A DNA stretch of 64,000 nucleotides from NCBI GenBank assembly GCA_022747635.1, contig JAKTNV010000001.1, positions 32,869,040 through 32,933,039 of the forward strand. The letters are read 5' to 3'. Under the pieces are notes generated by a model. That model was not told the origin of the DNA. It saw only the letters and a program-made list of their open reading frames with translations, and made no database searches. Below, in pieces: positions 37,760 through 50,139 of this stretch. The DNA is from Hetaerina americana. Lineage: Eukaryota > Arthropoda > Insecta > Odonata > Calopterygidae. How positions within the stretch are numbered: the stretch's first letter is position 1; every line of letters begins with the position of its first letter. A program made the translations under genes and the position numbers.

Positions 37760-40170
37760 CAAACTCTATCTCAACTGGTAGATACCCTAATAAAATTTTG
37801 GCTAGAAAATTCGTAGAGATCTTTTTATTAGCGATTCAATATTTTTGGAAATCAAGATTTGGACCCAAGACCCTTCTCCTTCATCGACAGATTAAAGCTT
37901 GTAGGCGCGGCGCACTCTTTTAGGTCTGCATAAAAATACGAAGTACTAAAGTTTGGTTTATGTGTACGAATATATGATGATGGGCTTTGATTAAAGCACG
38001 ACTGTGTAAGACGTTAGTCGGAAGTCATCCGCAAACCGTAGAATATTAATGTGAAATAGTTATTTTCGGAGGCTAATTGTCTCTCCAAACATTGCGTCAC
38101 GCGTTAAAATAAGGTATGGTTTGAAAATTGAGGAATATCTATGGCTCTCAACAGTAAAAAAGCTCTATCGAAATTTTGGTTCTACGGGAAATAAATTTGA
38201 AGGAATGCGTTTATTATCATCACAAAACAGCACGTTTAAGTGGTAACCTCTTTGACTCGAAATATTTTACCAAAGAGTTCTCAACAATTGCATTTCCGCC
38301 GGCAATAGATTCTAGATATGATATCCCAAAGTAATTGTTTCTTAATTTAGTGCAGTTTAGATCATGTCCTGTTAGGAAAATGCCGTTGAAAAATTTTTGA
38401 TCGTCTTAATTTCTGGTATAATGTTTCATCATTCTTATCATGCATAAGAACTCTGCTTACATGTTATCTTCGTGCCAATTAGCCGGTATTCTCGTTCTCT
38501 CATTACTATAGTAGTGATGATAAAATTTCATTGACTTAGCAAAAGATTTCAATAAAGGTATTTATTTTTACATTTTTTTCCAAAGTGCTTCCTATATTAT
38601 GACACTCATCTTATGGGCTCAATTATCCTGGGATTGGGGGCTAGGGAAATGCATTCAGTGACACGCTCCTGGTCGCAGGCGGAATCACACCAAGGGCACG
38701 GATTTCGACATCCATCATCATGCTTCCCGGTGGTGGTTGAGTAATGGCGTGATAATAAATCAGACATTGAGGCACCGTGAACGCAGATACTACTTTCATT
38801 TTGTTTCGAATTCCTCTAAAAAGCCATAAATTAAGACACATGATGGATAGTGGTAAAATTGTTGGCATTGCTTACATTGTTTGCTCCCAGAGATGTATTT
38901 CACCGAGTGGTACTTTAAAATTCTTCTGAGGTCATTTGCTTCGCTTGAGATTTTTGATATCAGTTTTTATAGATATATCTAAATTACGGAGGTGATGCAG
39001 AACGGAAGATTGCAATAATAGTTGGTTGTTGACTTTGTCAGGCGCCGAGGCGTCATACAGCACCATCAATTAACCAATAGAAATCAAATACCATGTTGAT
39101 CCATATTTTTGATATCTTAAAATGTTTGCGGCAAAGCATATCCTGAAATGGCATGTATACAAACTTCATCCATTATTATGAAAAACACTAGTTACTTACT
39201 AATAGACATTAAAACTAAAATATTAAGTTACTTAAATTTATGTCGTCAGATATTAAGAATGAATAATAAAGACTAAAAATTTACTGCTAGAATGGTCTTA
39301 ATGATTAACAATTTATTGATATACATTTTCACAACATCACCTCCGTTTTAATTGGTGTCCGTAAAGTTTATACGAATTAAATATTAGCGTGGAATGCTAC
39401 AAACATACTAGAGGGTGATTTTAATTTATAAATCATATTTATTGCTTCTCGGTCAGTTCTTCGTTATTTAATTTGCTTATGGTTTTTTTCGCTTTCAAAA
39501 ATGTACGTTTTGGGCATATATTTGCAGTCAGTGGTGGAATTGTAAATCAAGCCAATGTATTAAAAAATATTTTTTCATGGAGAACTTCACTCGGGCATCT
39601 ATTCAAGAAACAGGTAATGAAAACCCAGATCCTAGTAATAGGGGAAGAATTCTCGCGAAGGTGGAATTGAACACAGTACAACAAACAAATCTTTCGGCGG
39701 AAGCTGATCTGGCCTGGAAAATTATCCAGTCACGCTCTCGGAGAAGCGTATGCGAGGGAATTAATTGATATGAGCCGTTGCAATATAAGTAACTCGGGAT
39801 TCATGGCCACCTGCCGACCATAGGAAACTTGTAAAACGAATAGCATTTTATGCATAATGAAAAAAGTTTCTTTTAGGTACTCTTTTTCATGGTATTTTAA
39901 TGCATAGCAAATTTGCAATTTTTAGCTGAGAGACAATTGGACGTAAGACGTGGACGATTTTATATCAAACATATGTATACCAGGAATGACACGAGTGCTT
40001 TTAATATTCAAATGTGTCCGTTGTGGTGCAAGAAACAATGCATTTGTTATTCATGTTCTATGGAATATATGGCACTCTAACGTATGGAAAAATATAACAT
40101 TTTAAAATTGAAAAATTCTCGAGGGTAAATAAAAATAAACCTACGTAACGCTAAGCAGAAATTTGAGCCG
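37760..40170. other. AT-rich non-coding stretch
   Basis: No gene or known repeat recognised. Short frames (38641-38868 minus, 39473-39768 plus) have no recognisable content. Confidence 0.45.
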
Positions 40171-40179
40171 ACTAACCGA

Positions 40180-40940
40180 CAATTTTGGCAGCCCTTGGTG
40201 GGGAATATAACAGTGAGGCACCAATGGGAGACGTCAACGATAGAGTTCAGCTGGTAGGTGGCAGAGGAGGGCGCGATATCCTCCTTATGTCGGCGCCTGA
40301 GACGTGGTGCGAGAGCGAGGGAAAGGGAGAGATATATGCGAGGGAAGGTGGAGGGATAGTCGGTGGGGGAGGTGGGTGGAGAGTCAGGGATACATAGATA
40401 TGTATTTGTATAGTCTACACGCGCGCTTCGGCGAGAAGGGCGAAGTGGTCGGCGGCGGGGATATTTTGGCGAAGGGACGAGGTGAAAACGTTACCGGGCG
40501 ATTAGTGCAGGGGTGCGATCGGATCTTCGGAGGAGGATGGGGGAGTGTTGGCAGGCGGGAGGGGGGACTTTAGAGGTTGGGAGGGTAGATGGGGGTGGGA
40601 GAGCCTTCGAGGACGACCCGTCCTCCGTCCACCCCCGCGCTCTAGTTCTAAGAGGCCGATCACGACGCCTCCTTCACCTCCTCCCGCGTCCATCCCCTCA
40701 CGTGTGCCCGGGGGCGGGTGCGTCCCCCTCTCAGGCGTGTTTGGTCACCACACTCGGACCCCATTCCGCCAGCACCCGCACGAGGTCGGGTAGTATGAGG
40801 AGATTGCGGGGGTGGGCTGCCAAGGGCGGGGGCGGGGAGGAGTAGGAGGAAAGTGTTGAAGGAGAGAATCGGGTGGGATGCGAATGCAAGGCAGATGAAG
40901 CAATTCTTACGTCCTCACCGCTTTCCCTCCCTCTTTCTCT
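40180..40940. other. GC/CpG island, purine-rich then mixed
   Basis: The plus strand is G/A-rich at 40250-40620 and 40800-40880, C-rich and CpG-rich at 40620-40790, and C/T-rich at 40915-40945. Frames on both strands are low complexity. It is a promoter- or enhancer-type island by composition. Confidence 0.45.
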
Positions 40941-40949
40941 TTTGTGAGT

Positions 40950-42930
40950 AACATCACTCTTCTATCTAAAAAAAAACACGTATCAACCCGTCCATACTTT
41001 TGATCATACTTAGGTGAACGGAAATGACCGAAGTACGCCGCACATTGAGGAACTGAGTGGTTAGTTTTAACTCAAAATCTCTTTGACTGACATAGGATTC
41101 AAAATTATGATTCCTTGCATTGTAGCTTTCCCGATCAACTTTCATGAAAAATGTGATTTGAATAGAAATAAATTGGGACGTTAACAGGTTGGAAATAAAA
41201 CCGAATGTGGCGTCGTCATTTTGCTGACACGATAGACATACTACACTTTTCATGATTTATTACTAGTTTCGTTTCCCATGTTTCATAAAATTTGTTAAGA
41301 CACTACACATACAATGCCTATAAATTCTTGATTAGTATTTTATAATTAGGCAGAAGTTGAGTATTGGTATGAGAGGGCAGCAATGCTTCTTCAAAAACTT
41401 GGTACCTATTTGAACGGAATCCTACTTGCTGATATGTGTTATAATCCATTCTTAATAGGATGGGATCGAAATTCAAATCCTTTTTATCAGAAATTAGTAT
41501 TTTTTGTTTCACGTTAAATTAAGGTAATACGGTTATTCAAGTAATTAGTGCATTATGATTGAGTCAATAGCTCCTCGATGGATGCAATAACTCGAGGAAT
41601 GTTATTGGAAGTCCTCAACTCACTTCAAAGAAAACAATTTCATCTGAAAATGTCATAATTTACTCCGTTTGACGTAAATGAAAGCGTCAATTAAATTATA
41701 TTCCTCTTTCAGCATCAATAACAGCAAAAACAGAAAAAATCATATAAAATGTTTGCCAGTGGTGAGATCTTAAAAAATTGACGTCTTAAGAATTCTACAG
41801 GAATGGAAATAATGTTTATTCATTCCGTTTCTTTTAATTTCCACAGAGTTGATTTGTTCAACATATTTTAGGCATTTTTATGGGAAAAATGAGTTATATA
41901 TATTTTTACGGGAAGTGTTTGGGTTCCATCCAGGGTAAATTATCGGGATGAAATGCTCTTCGTCCTGAAGATGTGCCGAGCATAGGATGCGAACCGTAAT
42001 TATAAATAAATGAATAAATAAGACAGAGGTTATTCAAAAAAGATTGCTTAACTGTAGTTAATCTTTGGTCACTGTTTATTCCGTGGATATGTAAATCATA
42101 ATAAACTAAGAACCAAAGGAAAAAGTGGCATTCTCGTTCTTGAAAGGTTTAATATTTCAGATATACAAGAAAATCGGAAAATCTTGAGCTATTCAATTAG
42201 CTATATAGGCAATGCAATCACATTGCTTACTCATTTGCTGTATACACACCTAAACTGTTAAGAATGGATGTATAGTCGCTCGCTCATTATTCTATGCTTA
42301 CTTTTTGAATACCGATAACGTTCATTGGTACACAAAGATTTGAGGCAATTATGCGTGTTTACATTTCCAAGAAAGCAGTGTAGAGGTCTCAGGTACGAAT
42401 CGCATTTAAATTATATTTTCTGGTAAAACATTGATATTGGTTAATTTTTCTTAAAGGTAGTAAAATTAGTATCCTGCCGTTTTTATTACCAAGAATGTGG
42501 GTCTGTTTCATTTGCAAAATGCAAAATTTGCAAAATGTTTACCTGCCGCGAAAAGAAAATTTAAGCAACGCTGGGAGAAATGGACTTAATTTTTCAAAAT
42601 TAAATAAAAAAAATACTTTTTCAAATTCACCCATCCGTCAAAGTTTAAGCTCGCTGCCATTATTTGGTAACTAGTTGGATATTCGGCACCACTTATGGCA
42701 AAGTAGTAATTTCATTCTCGCTTTTAAATCTATAAATTAAATAATAGTATGCATAGTAATCGTCTGATACAATAATTTACGTTAATTATTATGATATTGA
42801 CTCCGTAAAACATTAAATAAAAATATAACTTAATGAATATATAACTACTGACTGTTGGAGAAAACACCGATATTGTAATATCACTCGGTTAATAAGTAGA
42901 CACTCGAATAGTGTGTTTCGGGGAATAACT
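40950..42930. other. AT-rich non-coding stretch
   Basis: No gene recognised. Frames at 40966-41253 and 41318-41512 (minus) are not recognised. Confidence 0.45.
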
Positions 42931-42939
42931 GTAAGATTT

Positions 42940-43130
42940 TCTCCGGCCTCGCCGTTCCATCATTCGCCTCGTTCACCTTCCTCTCTGGAAGTCCACTCCC
43001 GCCATTCTTCCCATTTTCCGCTCCTCCCACGCCACTTTCCTCCCCTCTTCCAACATCTCCGAATCGCACCTCCCATTCTTTTCGCGAGTTGCGAGAGCGA
43101 TGCGGTGTGGTGGCAATACGTCACGGCGTT
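42940..43130. other. Small pyrimidine-rich CpG patch
   Basis: C/T-rich at 42950-43075, followed by a CRE-like TACGTCA at 43118-43124. No transcript is assigned. Confidence 0.35.
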
Positions 43131-43199
43131 TGTTTATGAGAAAGCGTTCTTATTGGAACTTCTTCTCTTGCAACAAGAATATTTATAAACTCTGAATAT

Positions 43200-45700
43200 T
43201 ACTTTGGGAACTTTTGTTTGCTTCCACAGAATAAGGATAAGGAAAATCAATAGGTCAAATATTCCTCCACGCTCAAGCTGAACCCGCTGGTCATGGTTGA
43301 CAATTGGAGTTGAATTTATTACGTTAATGACTTGTCAGAGTTGTTTCATTCTTGATTGCTGTTTGGATGAATTCAAAATGTCACCTCCCGATTTGCTTAA
43401 AATAAGTGATTTTCCAATTTATTCCGCTCGCCCGACAACTGGAGATATCTCTGGCCCCTGGGGATTATGCAACACTCGTTTCATATATCCTGTGGTTTGT
43501 CTGCGGAAAAGTGCGATTTGTATTGCGTATTTTCCCTGTTGCACCGTAGTAACTTTTTGGCTAACTCTCTTGGTTTAACCAAAATATTAGGCTTGCTAGA
43601 AGTGTCTTAAAATGTTTTGGAGAATATGTCACCAAATTTAGTACTTAAACGAGAGACGTAGACGTACACTCATGTCATCAGTATCACGATGGCTGAAGAT
43701 GTTAAAAATTTATATATAAAATCTCTTTCTTTCTTATTTTTGACTTTTTACAGTAACTACTCCCCATTTTCATTTTAGCCTTCATTGAAAACATGGTTTT
43801 AATGCAGGATGTGCGTTGATTAATGAAAATAACTTCGCATGCTCGTAATTTTAAGTAATTTGTAATGTTACTCGTGTGCAAATTCCTAACGAGCATCAAT
43901 ATGATGGATAATCAGATGAATTGACGTTCATGAGTAGCACAGAGCACAAGAACGAATCGCAGTACTTGTATTTATGAATCTTCCAAATAAACTAGTGGGT
44001 TATTTGTTTTGTGTGTATCTCCAGATACTCACATTAAATAGAAAACAATGAGCATGGGAATGAATAATTTATCTTTAGGATTTCATGAAAATTAAAAGGG
44101 TAGTAATCGACGAAATTGAAGTTGAATAAAAAAACTTACGGGTCGTTCTGCTTGATAACATCACCCAGCTAATTCACAATGGTGACCACAACCACAGATA
44201 GCATCGCAAAATTTTCTGACTACGTGTGATCTCATCTCATTTCCGCAGCGATTTCAAAATGTTTTCGGAAGTGATGTTGATAATTACTTGTTATACTAAA
44301 AGGATAAAATTTCTTCGAAATACCTCTTTTTTCATCTTCTTATCTCCAAAAGTTAACGAGGGAAAATGTTTGATACGACTTCTGTGGACGCATTTTGATA
44401 ATAATGCTGGCATCCACATCCTCGTCCGTCGATATTAATCCAGGATAAGAGCGGCAACGGGAAGTGAAAATAAAATGAACTTGTATTATCAAATCCGTTT
44501 TAATTGTTTCAAAGTTTGAATGAAAACGTTCAAATACAATTTAAATAACTAAATTAATGAGACTTCAACTCGATGAAAACATCGAACATGTGTATAGCGT
44601 GTGATGTCTTCATCGAACCCTTTCATTTTGTGCAACGTCTTGGAATTAAGTCTTACAATGGACGATTTGAATATGTCGATCTCACTAGCACGATTAATTA
44701 CAACTTCTTTAAAGTAAAATCAGTTAGCTTCGCATTTAATTGAGGTTATGACTTCAGTCACAACATACCTTAAACCGCATTTGGAGAGATAGTTTTAATG
44801 ATATGAACGCTGGGAACTACAATCTTGTCTTTTGAATTAGTTAAGGAACTATCTCGTAATATTGACTTTGGACAGTGGACACTGACAAATAATTGACGGT
44901 ATTAGCGTCCGATTTCTCTGTTACTATTTCAATGGTAAAATATAATTTTTATCAGACTCGCTGATATCATGAAAAAAGTCTCGGTTTGCCAGTCTGCCTT
45001 TGAGAAATAAATCTTAGAAACTGGAAAGCCAGAGGTTCGTTAAACATTTTGACTGAAAATTCAAAATCAGGATTGGTGCGTGGGGCAGTTGAAATAATAA
45101 GTACCGGTATCTAAGAAAATAATCATAGTGTTACTTGGTACCCAACTGGTACTTGGTAGTGTAATATATGATTAATGCTGGGTCTTCTGTGAGTTATTAG
45201 GCAAACATTTTTGTTTTTGCGTTAGAGTATGTTAGAATTTATTTATCTGTGGTAGTGGTATATGGTTGTTGGATACCGTATTTTGATATGAATTCTGATA
45301 AAATAAGAGATAAAGAGCTTCTTCCGGTTGACATATTATGGTTGATGGTATAACATATTATGGTTGATTATTTGTGATTATTGGTTTTGATTGTTGAAAA
45401 TCATGTGATATTTATAGGAGTTAAAAGCGTCGAAAATACGTACTAACATACCTACGCGTTATCAATGTCGACGAGGTGTTTACAGATACATTTACAAAGG
45501 TACCGATCGTTTAATGGGAAACTATAAAATGTTCAGTTTGAGGAAATCGTACTTTGACCAATGGTATTAATAAGTTATGCGGGAAAAAGATTTTGTCTTA
45601 AAATGTAAACAGTGATAAATATTAACACGGTGCTGCGCTCGATGGATGCAATGTAATGAGTATCTCTTGGTGAATCGATTAGCTTTATTTTTAAACTGTG
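43200..45700. other. AT-rich non-coding stretch
   Basis: The frame at 43297-43578 (+, 93 codons) is unrecognised. A 16-bp direct repeat (ACATATTATGGTTGAT) occurs at 45331-45346 and 45353-45368. Nothing else is supported. Confidence 0.4.
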
Positions 45701-45807
45701 TCCTAGGCCTATAATTTACGATCTGGTTAATTGTATCCATAGTAACTTTGTGGAATTGCTTCATATCAAAATGAAATACACTATGTTATCCCACAGAAGA
45801 GCTTTAT

Positions 45808-45850
45808 TGTACGACCCGGGTTTCGTCGAAGATCGACATCATCAGGTACA
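45808..45850 (-). ncRNA. Type I hammerhead ribozyme (left arm, opposite strand)
   Basis: This is the exact inverse copy of the right-arm ribozyme, read on the minus strand: CTGATGA, stem II GTCGA/TCGAC, GAAA, CCCGGG, then the predicted cleavage-site C at plus-strand position 45813. It is in the strand sense of the longer pseudo-LTR copy. A transcript covering both arms would form a long hairpin competing with either ribozyme fold. Confidence 0.82.
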
Positions 45851-45906
45851 GAATATTCCCAGTCTGGGTTTTGAAAAATGTATTTAAACCCAGACTGGGA
45901 ATATTC

Positions 45907-45949
45907 TGTACCTGATGATGTCGATCTTCGACGAAACCCGGGTCGTACA
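45907..45949 (+). ncRNA. Type I hammerhead ribozyme (right arm)
   Basis: The core is complete. Stem I is TGTAC (45907-45911) with GTACA (45945-45949). CTGATGA follows at 45912-45918, then one extra T. Stem II is GTCGA/TCGAC with loop TCT (45920-45932), and GAAA is at 45933-45936. Stem III is a self-complementary CCCGGG (45937-45942) closed by A45936-T45943. The cleavage-site C is at 45944, within the classical GTC triplet. The very short palindromic stem III favours weak monomer or dimer action, as in Penelope-like elements. The extra T after CTGATGA is unusual but does not disrupt pairing. Confidence 0.82.
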
Positions 45950-46009
45950 ATAAAGCTCTTCTGTGGGATAACATAGTGTATTTCATTTTGACTATAATTT
46001 ACGTTCTTA

Positions 46010-47370
46010 ATCGTTTCAGTCAGGGAATTTTATCTATAAAAGGTAACGAAATAATTTATGATGAGACGGTAACTATCTGATCATCCCAGACCCGGTGAGG
46101 GCCACTCTACTGGAAGACTTGATTTTGTCGTGAACGTTTTAGTCACGCCAAAATCCTGTATAACGCATAATCGCGTCTAAAATTTTAGTTACTTTTTATA
46201 AAATGACTATTTGAGGACCCAATTGGATTTCGTGGCTGTAAGATATTTCATTTTATTTCACTTTGCATTTCATTTGCATGAATCCTAAAATTAACGCCGT
46301 TGATTACTTCCCCTTAATTTAACTGTACTTGGAATTTCCCGAATGCTTCCATTGTTATCCTGTGGATTTACTAGATCGCCATTAGGTATAATATTTTGTA
46401 AGACATTTTTACACTCCCCTTTACATTCAAGTAACTCATTACTTCCTAAAAGTAAGGCATTGATCGAAATTTACATTCTCAAGCTTGTAAGGAAGTTGAT
46501 TTTTGGTTCATACAACACGGTATTTATTTTATCATTATGAACTAAATAAAATCCGCGCCCGCAAATGTCTACAACCTTTTGTTATCGTTGTTTCAAAAAA
46601 TAGATTATTTGGTGTGATGACAATGGATGAAAACCATATTATTTATCTGTAATAAGTGATTATTTAATATAATTTGCTTAAGTATCATTTAGTATCATAA
46701 TTAAGAACCATTATGCATCATGAATTATTATTATGTGCGGTGAGTGTAGTTCCGCGGGATCTAACAGTTCACTAACTGAGTCCAGGAGAATACTATGTGA
46801 TTATTAAAACGAAAATAGTATTGGTTATGGACATTGATGACAGCCAATGGGCAGCACCTTATATATATTTATTAATTGTATGAAAAAGTAATTTTAAACG
46901 GGGGTTGTGGAGAGGATGTAATTTTAATTTTGGTGTAAAATAAGCTACTAAGGATATTTTTTCTCCAATAGATATGGATAAAAATACCAAAAGTCAATTT
47001 GTGTCAAATACTAAGCAACTGCAAGTACCAGAGTCAACTAGTATTTCCATTATATGGTAAAAATAGTGACGATCATGAGTTGCAACCTTTTAGTCCTCAC
47101 CCTAAAAGTTCTTTCTTCATAATGCAAGTCAAGTGATAAAATTGCGCTTAATTTGTATTTAATATAGCGTCAGCTACGATCTCTGCATTCAAGATAAATG
47201 CACTCACTCAGGGATTGGCTTTTATGAGCGCTTTAGCACTGCTCCAAGAAGATTGCTGTCAGAATCGCAAAACTGCAGAGTAGAGACTCTAAAAGTAGTG
47301 AACTCCGTAGTGAATACCCCCTAAGCGCGAGTTTATCCTCAATCTCATGATTTTCAATGCTTCAAATCAT
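46010..47370. other. AT-rich non-coding stretch
   Basis: Nothing recognised. The frame at 46343-46540 (+) is not supported as a gene. Confidence 0.45.
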
Positions 47371-47374
47371 TCAC

Positions 47375-48240
47375 CTGCTCGCGTGCCGCGTCGCGCGAAA
47401 AGAGGGCATGGCGGCACGAAAAAGTGCAAAAGTCCCAGAGCTCTGCCAAATTAGGATGTCATTTTGGTGAAGTGCGTGCCGCCATCCATCCATCGTCACT
47501 CGTAACGAAAAGCGTGGTCTGCGGCTGCAACAGGCCGCGTGGCGGGGGATTTGCATCGGGATTCGTAATGCGCCCATCGGTCGGTCGCTGGCTCCCTCGT
47601 CGTACCTCCATAAACCACCACCGCTAAATCACCGCTCGCACGCAACTTAAACTGCACATTCACAATCGCGTCGACGATCCCACTGATCCCTTTACTGCCG
47701 CTCCACCTCGGTTGACGTCTGGTTGGCGCGGGGAGGGAGGTGGGAGGAGAGAGGGCGGGGAAGGGGGGTTGGTGAGGACTTACGCGCCCCTCCGGGTAGA
47801 CCGAGCGCGCGCGCGCGCGAGCGGGGGTGAGCGGGCCTCGGTTTGGTGATAATGGCCGCTTCATAACCCCCAATTCCCATCCTTCTCCCTCCCCTCTCCT
47901 CCTCCCACCCCCCTTGATTGCCATTCGACGAAGCGGACCGCCGGAGTGCGTGCGCTCCGAGAGCGTCGGAGTGGCGCATGTGCGCGCGGCCCGCCAGCGT
48001 CCCCTCGCCGATAATTGAACAATGGCGGTCGGAAGGGGATTTCGATTATCCATCTCGCATGTTTTAACGGAGATCGGAGAGAGAGAATCCACAGCCGCCG
48101 CCGCTGCCCCGCGGTCGGAATTTCATGCGATTCTTTCGACGTTAGTTGCGTCACGTGCGAAATTTCGCGGTCGTCTGTGCGTTGCAAAACTGCACGCACG
48201 AATTGCTTGCGCACTTTCCAAGCAAAATATAAACGTAATG
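47375..48240. other. Large CpG island with alternating GC tract
   Basis: CpG-rich throughout. It includes a (GC)n run at 47805-47819, a purine-rich block at 47730-47770 and a pyrimidine-rich block at 47870-47915. An ATG in strong context (ACAATGGCG, 48022) starts a 97-codon frame to 48315 with an alanine run. The minus strand has a 198-codon frame (47496-48092). Neither is recognised. By composition this is the strongest promoter-type island in the window apart from 54.6-57.1 kb. Confidence 0.5.
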
Positions 48241-48329
48241 AAAAAGCGAACCCAAAGGCAATTTATGAACCATATCAGACTACTTTGTCCACAATCATGT
48301 GGACGTATGGTATGAACTTATAGTTAATT

Positions 48330-49690
48330 ATTTATACTGGACTTCTTATCATTCAATCAAATTACTTTTCCTTATTCATCATTATGTCGATAATGGCGGC
48401 TCTTCCACTTGTATATGAATTGTTATATTTCATTTATATGATGATAACTTATGTCAGAGCTGTAAAATATACCTATTGATCCATTTATTTGTCTCTAATA
48501 AGCGAAACTAAATGTTAAATAAAATAGCTAAACAACATAGATTTTGCAAAACTCATATCGCGTAGATTTTAATACCTTTTATATGATTAAGAGTTACGCA
48601 TAAAGATCTTCTTAGGCACATTCCCCTTTGGTTATGGTGTGTCCTCATTTTAGGTTTCGACAAAATATTTATTGGTATACATTTTTTTATTGTTGATGAC
48701 AATATAAATAAATAGAATTCATTACAATTGGGTTTGAAAAGGAAATATCAAGTGTTGGTAAAACTTAATGTGATTCCTACTGAATATTTTTAGCATCTTA
48801 CTGAAAACTATTATTGATTGAGAAATATATCTATAGAGGTAATTCAAAGATATTAACTATGAATAACTAACTACTAGTGTAATCGTTTTCATTTCGCTAA
48901 GACATTATGAAATGACAATGAGTTTGTTTACAGTTTCATTAGAAACTTACTAATTTTTAAAAGTAACTTACACCAATAAATTTGTGAAATAAATGTGCTT
49001 ATTCTGTCTTTGTAGATTGCTCTTAGCTAAAGGGAAAATAAAAGTAAATCACATTACCTGATGATACGAAGCTAAGCTTCGTGTGATTCCCTTGTGAAAG
49101 ACAAAAAAGAATGATTCAAGTTAGAGGATTAATTATCAAACTTTTTAATTATTATTAAATAATTTGTGAATTTAGGACAATGCTGTCCTCTATGAGTCGC
49201 CGGTATGGGAGTATAGGCCGATTTGAAAAGACTTGATTCATGGGAGCTTTTTTTCGTGTTCCCTCGGTACTTAAATATTGGAGTCAGAGAAAATGTGTTT
49301 CATAACTGTCAATGTGTTAAAGAATATTTTTTAATTACCTAATGCAAATCTGTGATTGTATTTGCAATTCATTTGGAATAAAATATAAAATAATTTATTT
49401 TAAAGTGCTTTCTTCCTTTTAATTTTCCGTAAAATATTTCGCGAATCAGGATAGCAATGTGCCTCAACTGCCTAAAAAATTAGGCAGGTCTGAATATATA
49501 CCTATTGCTGGAAAAAGATTCCCATATCCATTTATAAATGACAAATAAGTAAATTACATTGTTCTTCATTGATTAATTGAAGCTGGGAGTAGTAGCTCTC
49601 GCGTGGGACAGTCGGGGATTTATAGCCCTGCGACGTACGCATGTGAACGCTAATTATATTCAATTGTGAATTTATCCCATCCGAGAATCA
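48330..49690. other. AT-rich non-coding stretch
   Basis: Nothing recognised apart from a 15-nt palindrome (CGAAGCTAAGCTTCG) at about 49067-49081. Confidence 0.45.
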
Positions 49691-49694
49691 TGGC

Positions 49695-50130
49695 AAATAT
49701 CGGTTGGTGCATATGGTGTGCAGCCACTTCGGCCATTTCCTTGCAAAGGTACAATGCAAGGCTCAGCTCGACGAGGGCGTCGGGCGGGGTTGGCGCGCGG
49801 AGCTGGCGTGGGGTCCCCATTTCTTGCTAATTACGGCCGCGCGACCTAAAACCCGTCCTCAAAATGATTCGGTATTTTCCCCATCGAACACCGCGCAAAA
49901 GGAGAACCGTGAGGCGTGTCCACTTGCGACCTTCTCGCGGGTTCGACGATCGTCGAAATATTGTCGGACATAGCCGCAGCGGCGCGTGCAATTCCGATGA
50001 AGCGTCGCAATTAGTCTCTCATCTGGCCCGCCAATAAAGTAGCTGCGGATAAATCGATCTTTTTGCCTCGAAAAGGCTCTTGTGTTCGTGCTCGGCACCG
50101 GAGCGTGATAAACGACTCGATCCAAGCTCT
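49695..50130. other. CpG-rich patch, candidate regulatory element
   Basis: Mixed, non-repetitive CpG-rich sequence with a homeodomain-type TAATTAC (49828-49834). Overlapping frames 49704-49973 (+) and 49859-50125 (minus) have no recognised domain. The composition suits a conserved enhancer or promoter. Confidence 0.35.
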
Positions 50131-50139
50131 ATGCTCTCG

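Larger units (their letters stand above)
45709..46003. mobile_element. Foldback Penelope-like element with target-site duplication
   Basis: The insertion occupies 45721-45991 and is flanked by an exact 12-bp direct repeat CTATAATTTACG (45709-45720 and 45992-46003), a clear target-site duplication. Inside are two perfect 106-nt inverted arms (45766-45871 and 45886-45991) around a 14-nt spacer. A further 45 nt on the left (45721-45765) continues the minus-strand copy. Each arm carries a type I hammerhead ribozyme. Such ribozymes in pseudo-LTRs, inverted pseudo-LTR copies and severe truncation are known features of Penelope-like retroelements. The 45 nt are inferred to be the first part of the element body downstream of a minus-strand pseudo-LTR. 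No reverse transcriptase or GIY-YIG coding sequence is present. Confidence 0.82.

Noticed and set aside
44140..44161. Possible tiny otp first exon on the minus strand (ATG at 44161, donor CCC|GTAAGT at 44139) starting MLS and in the right phase for the homeobox exon
   Set aside because: The match to known Otp N-termini is only three residues. The phase fits by chance one time in three, and an upstream ATG with a short frame precedes it. Not enough to annotate.
47496..48092. 198-codon minus-strand frame
   Set aside because: It lies in a CpG island, is rich in Arg/Pro/Gly/Ser, overlaps other long frames on both strands and has no recognised domain. It is best explained by high GC content lowering stop frequency.
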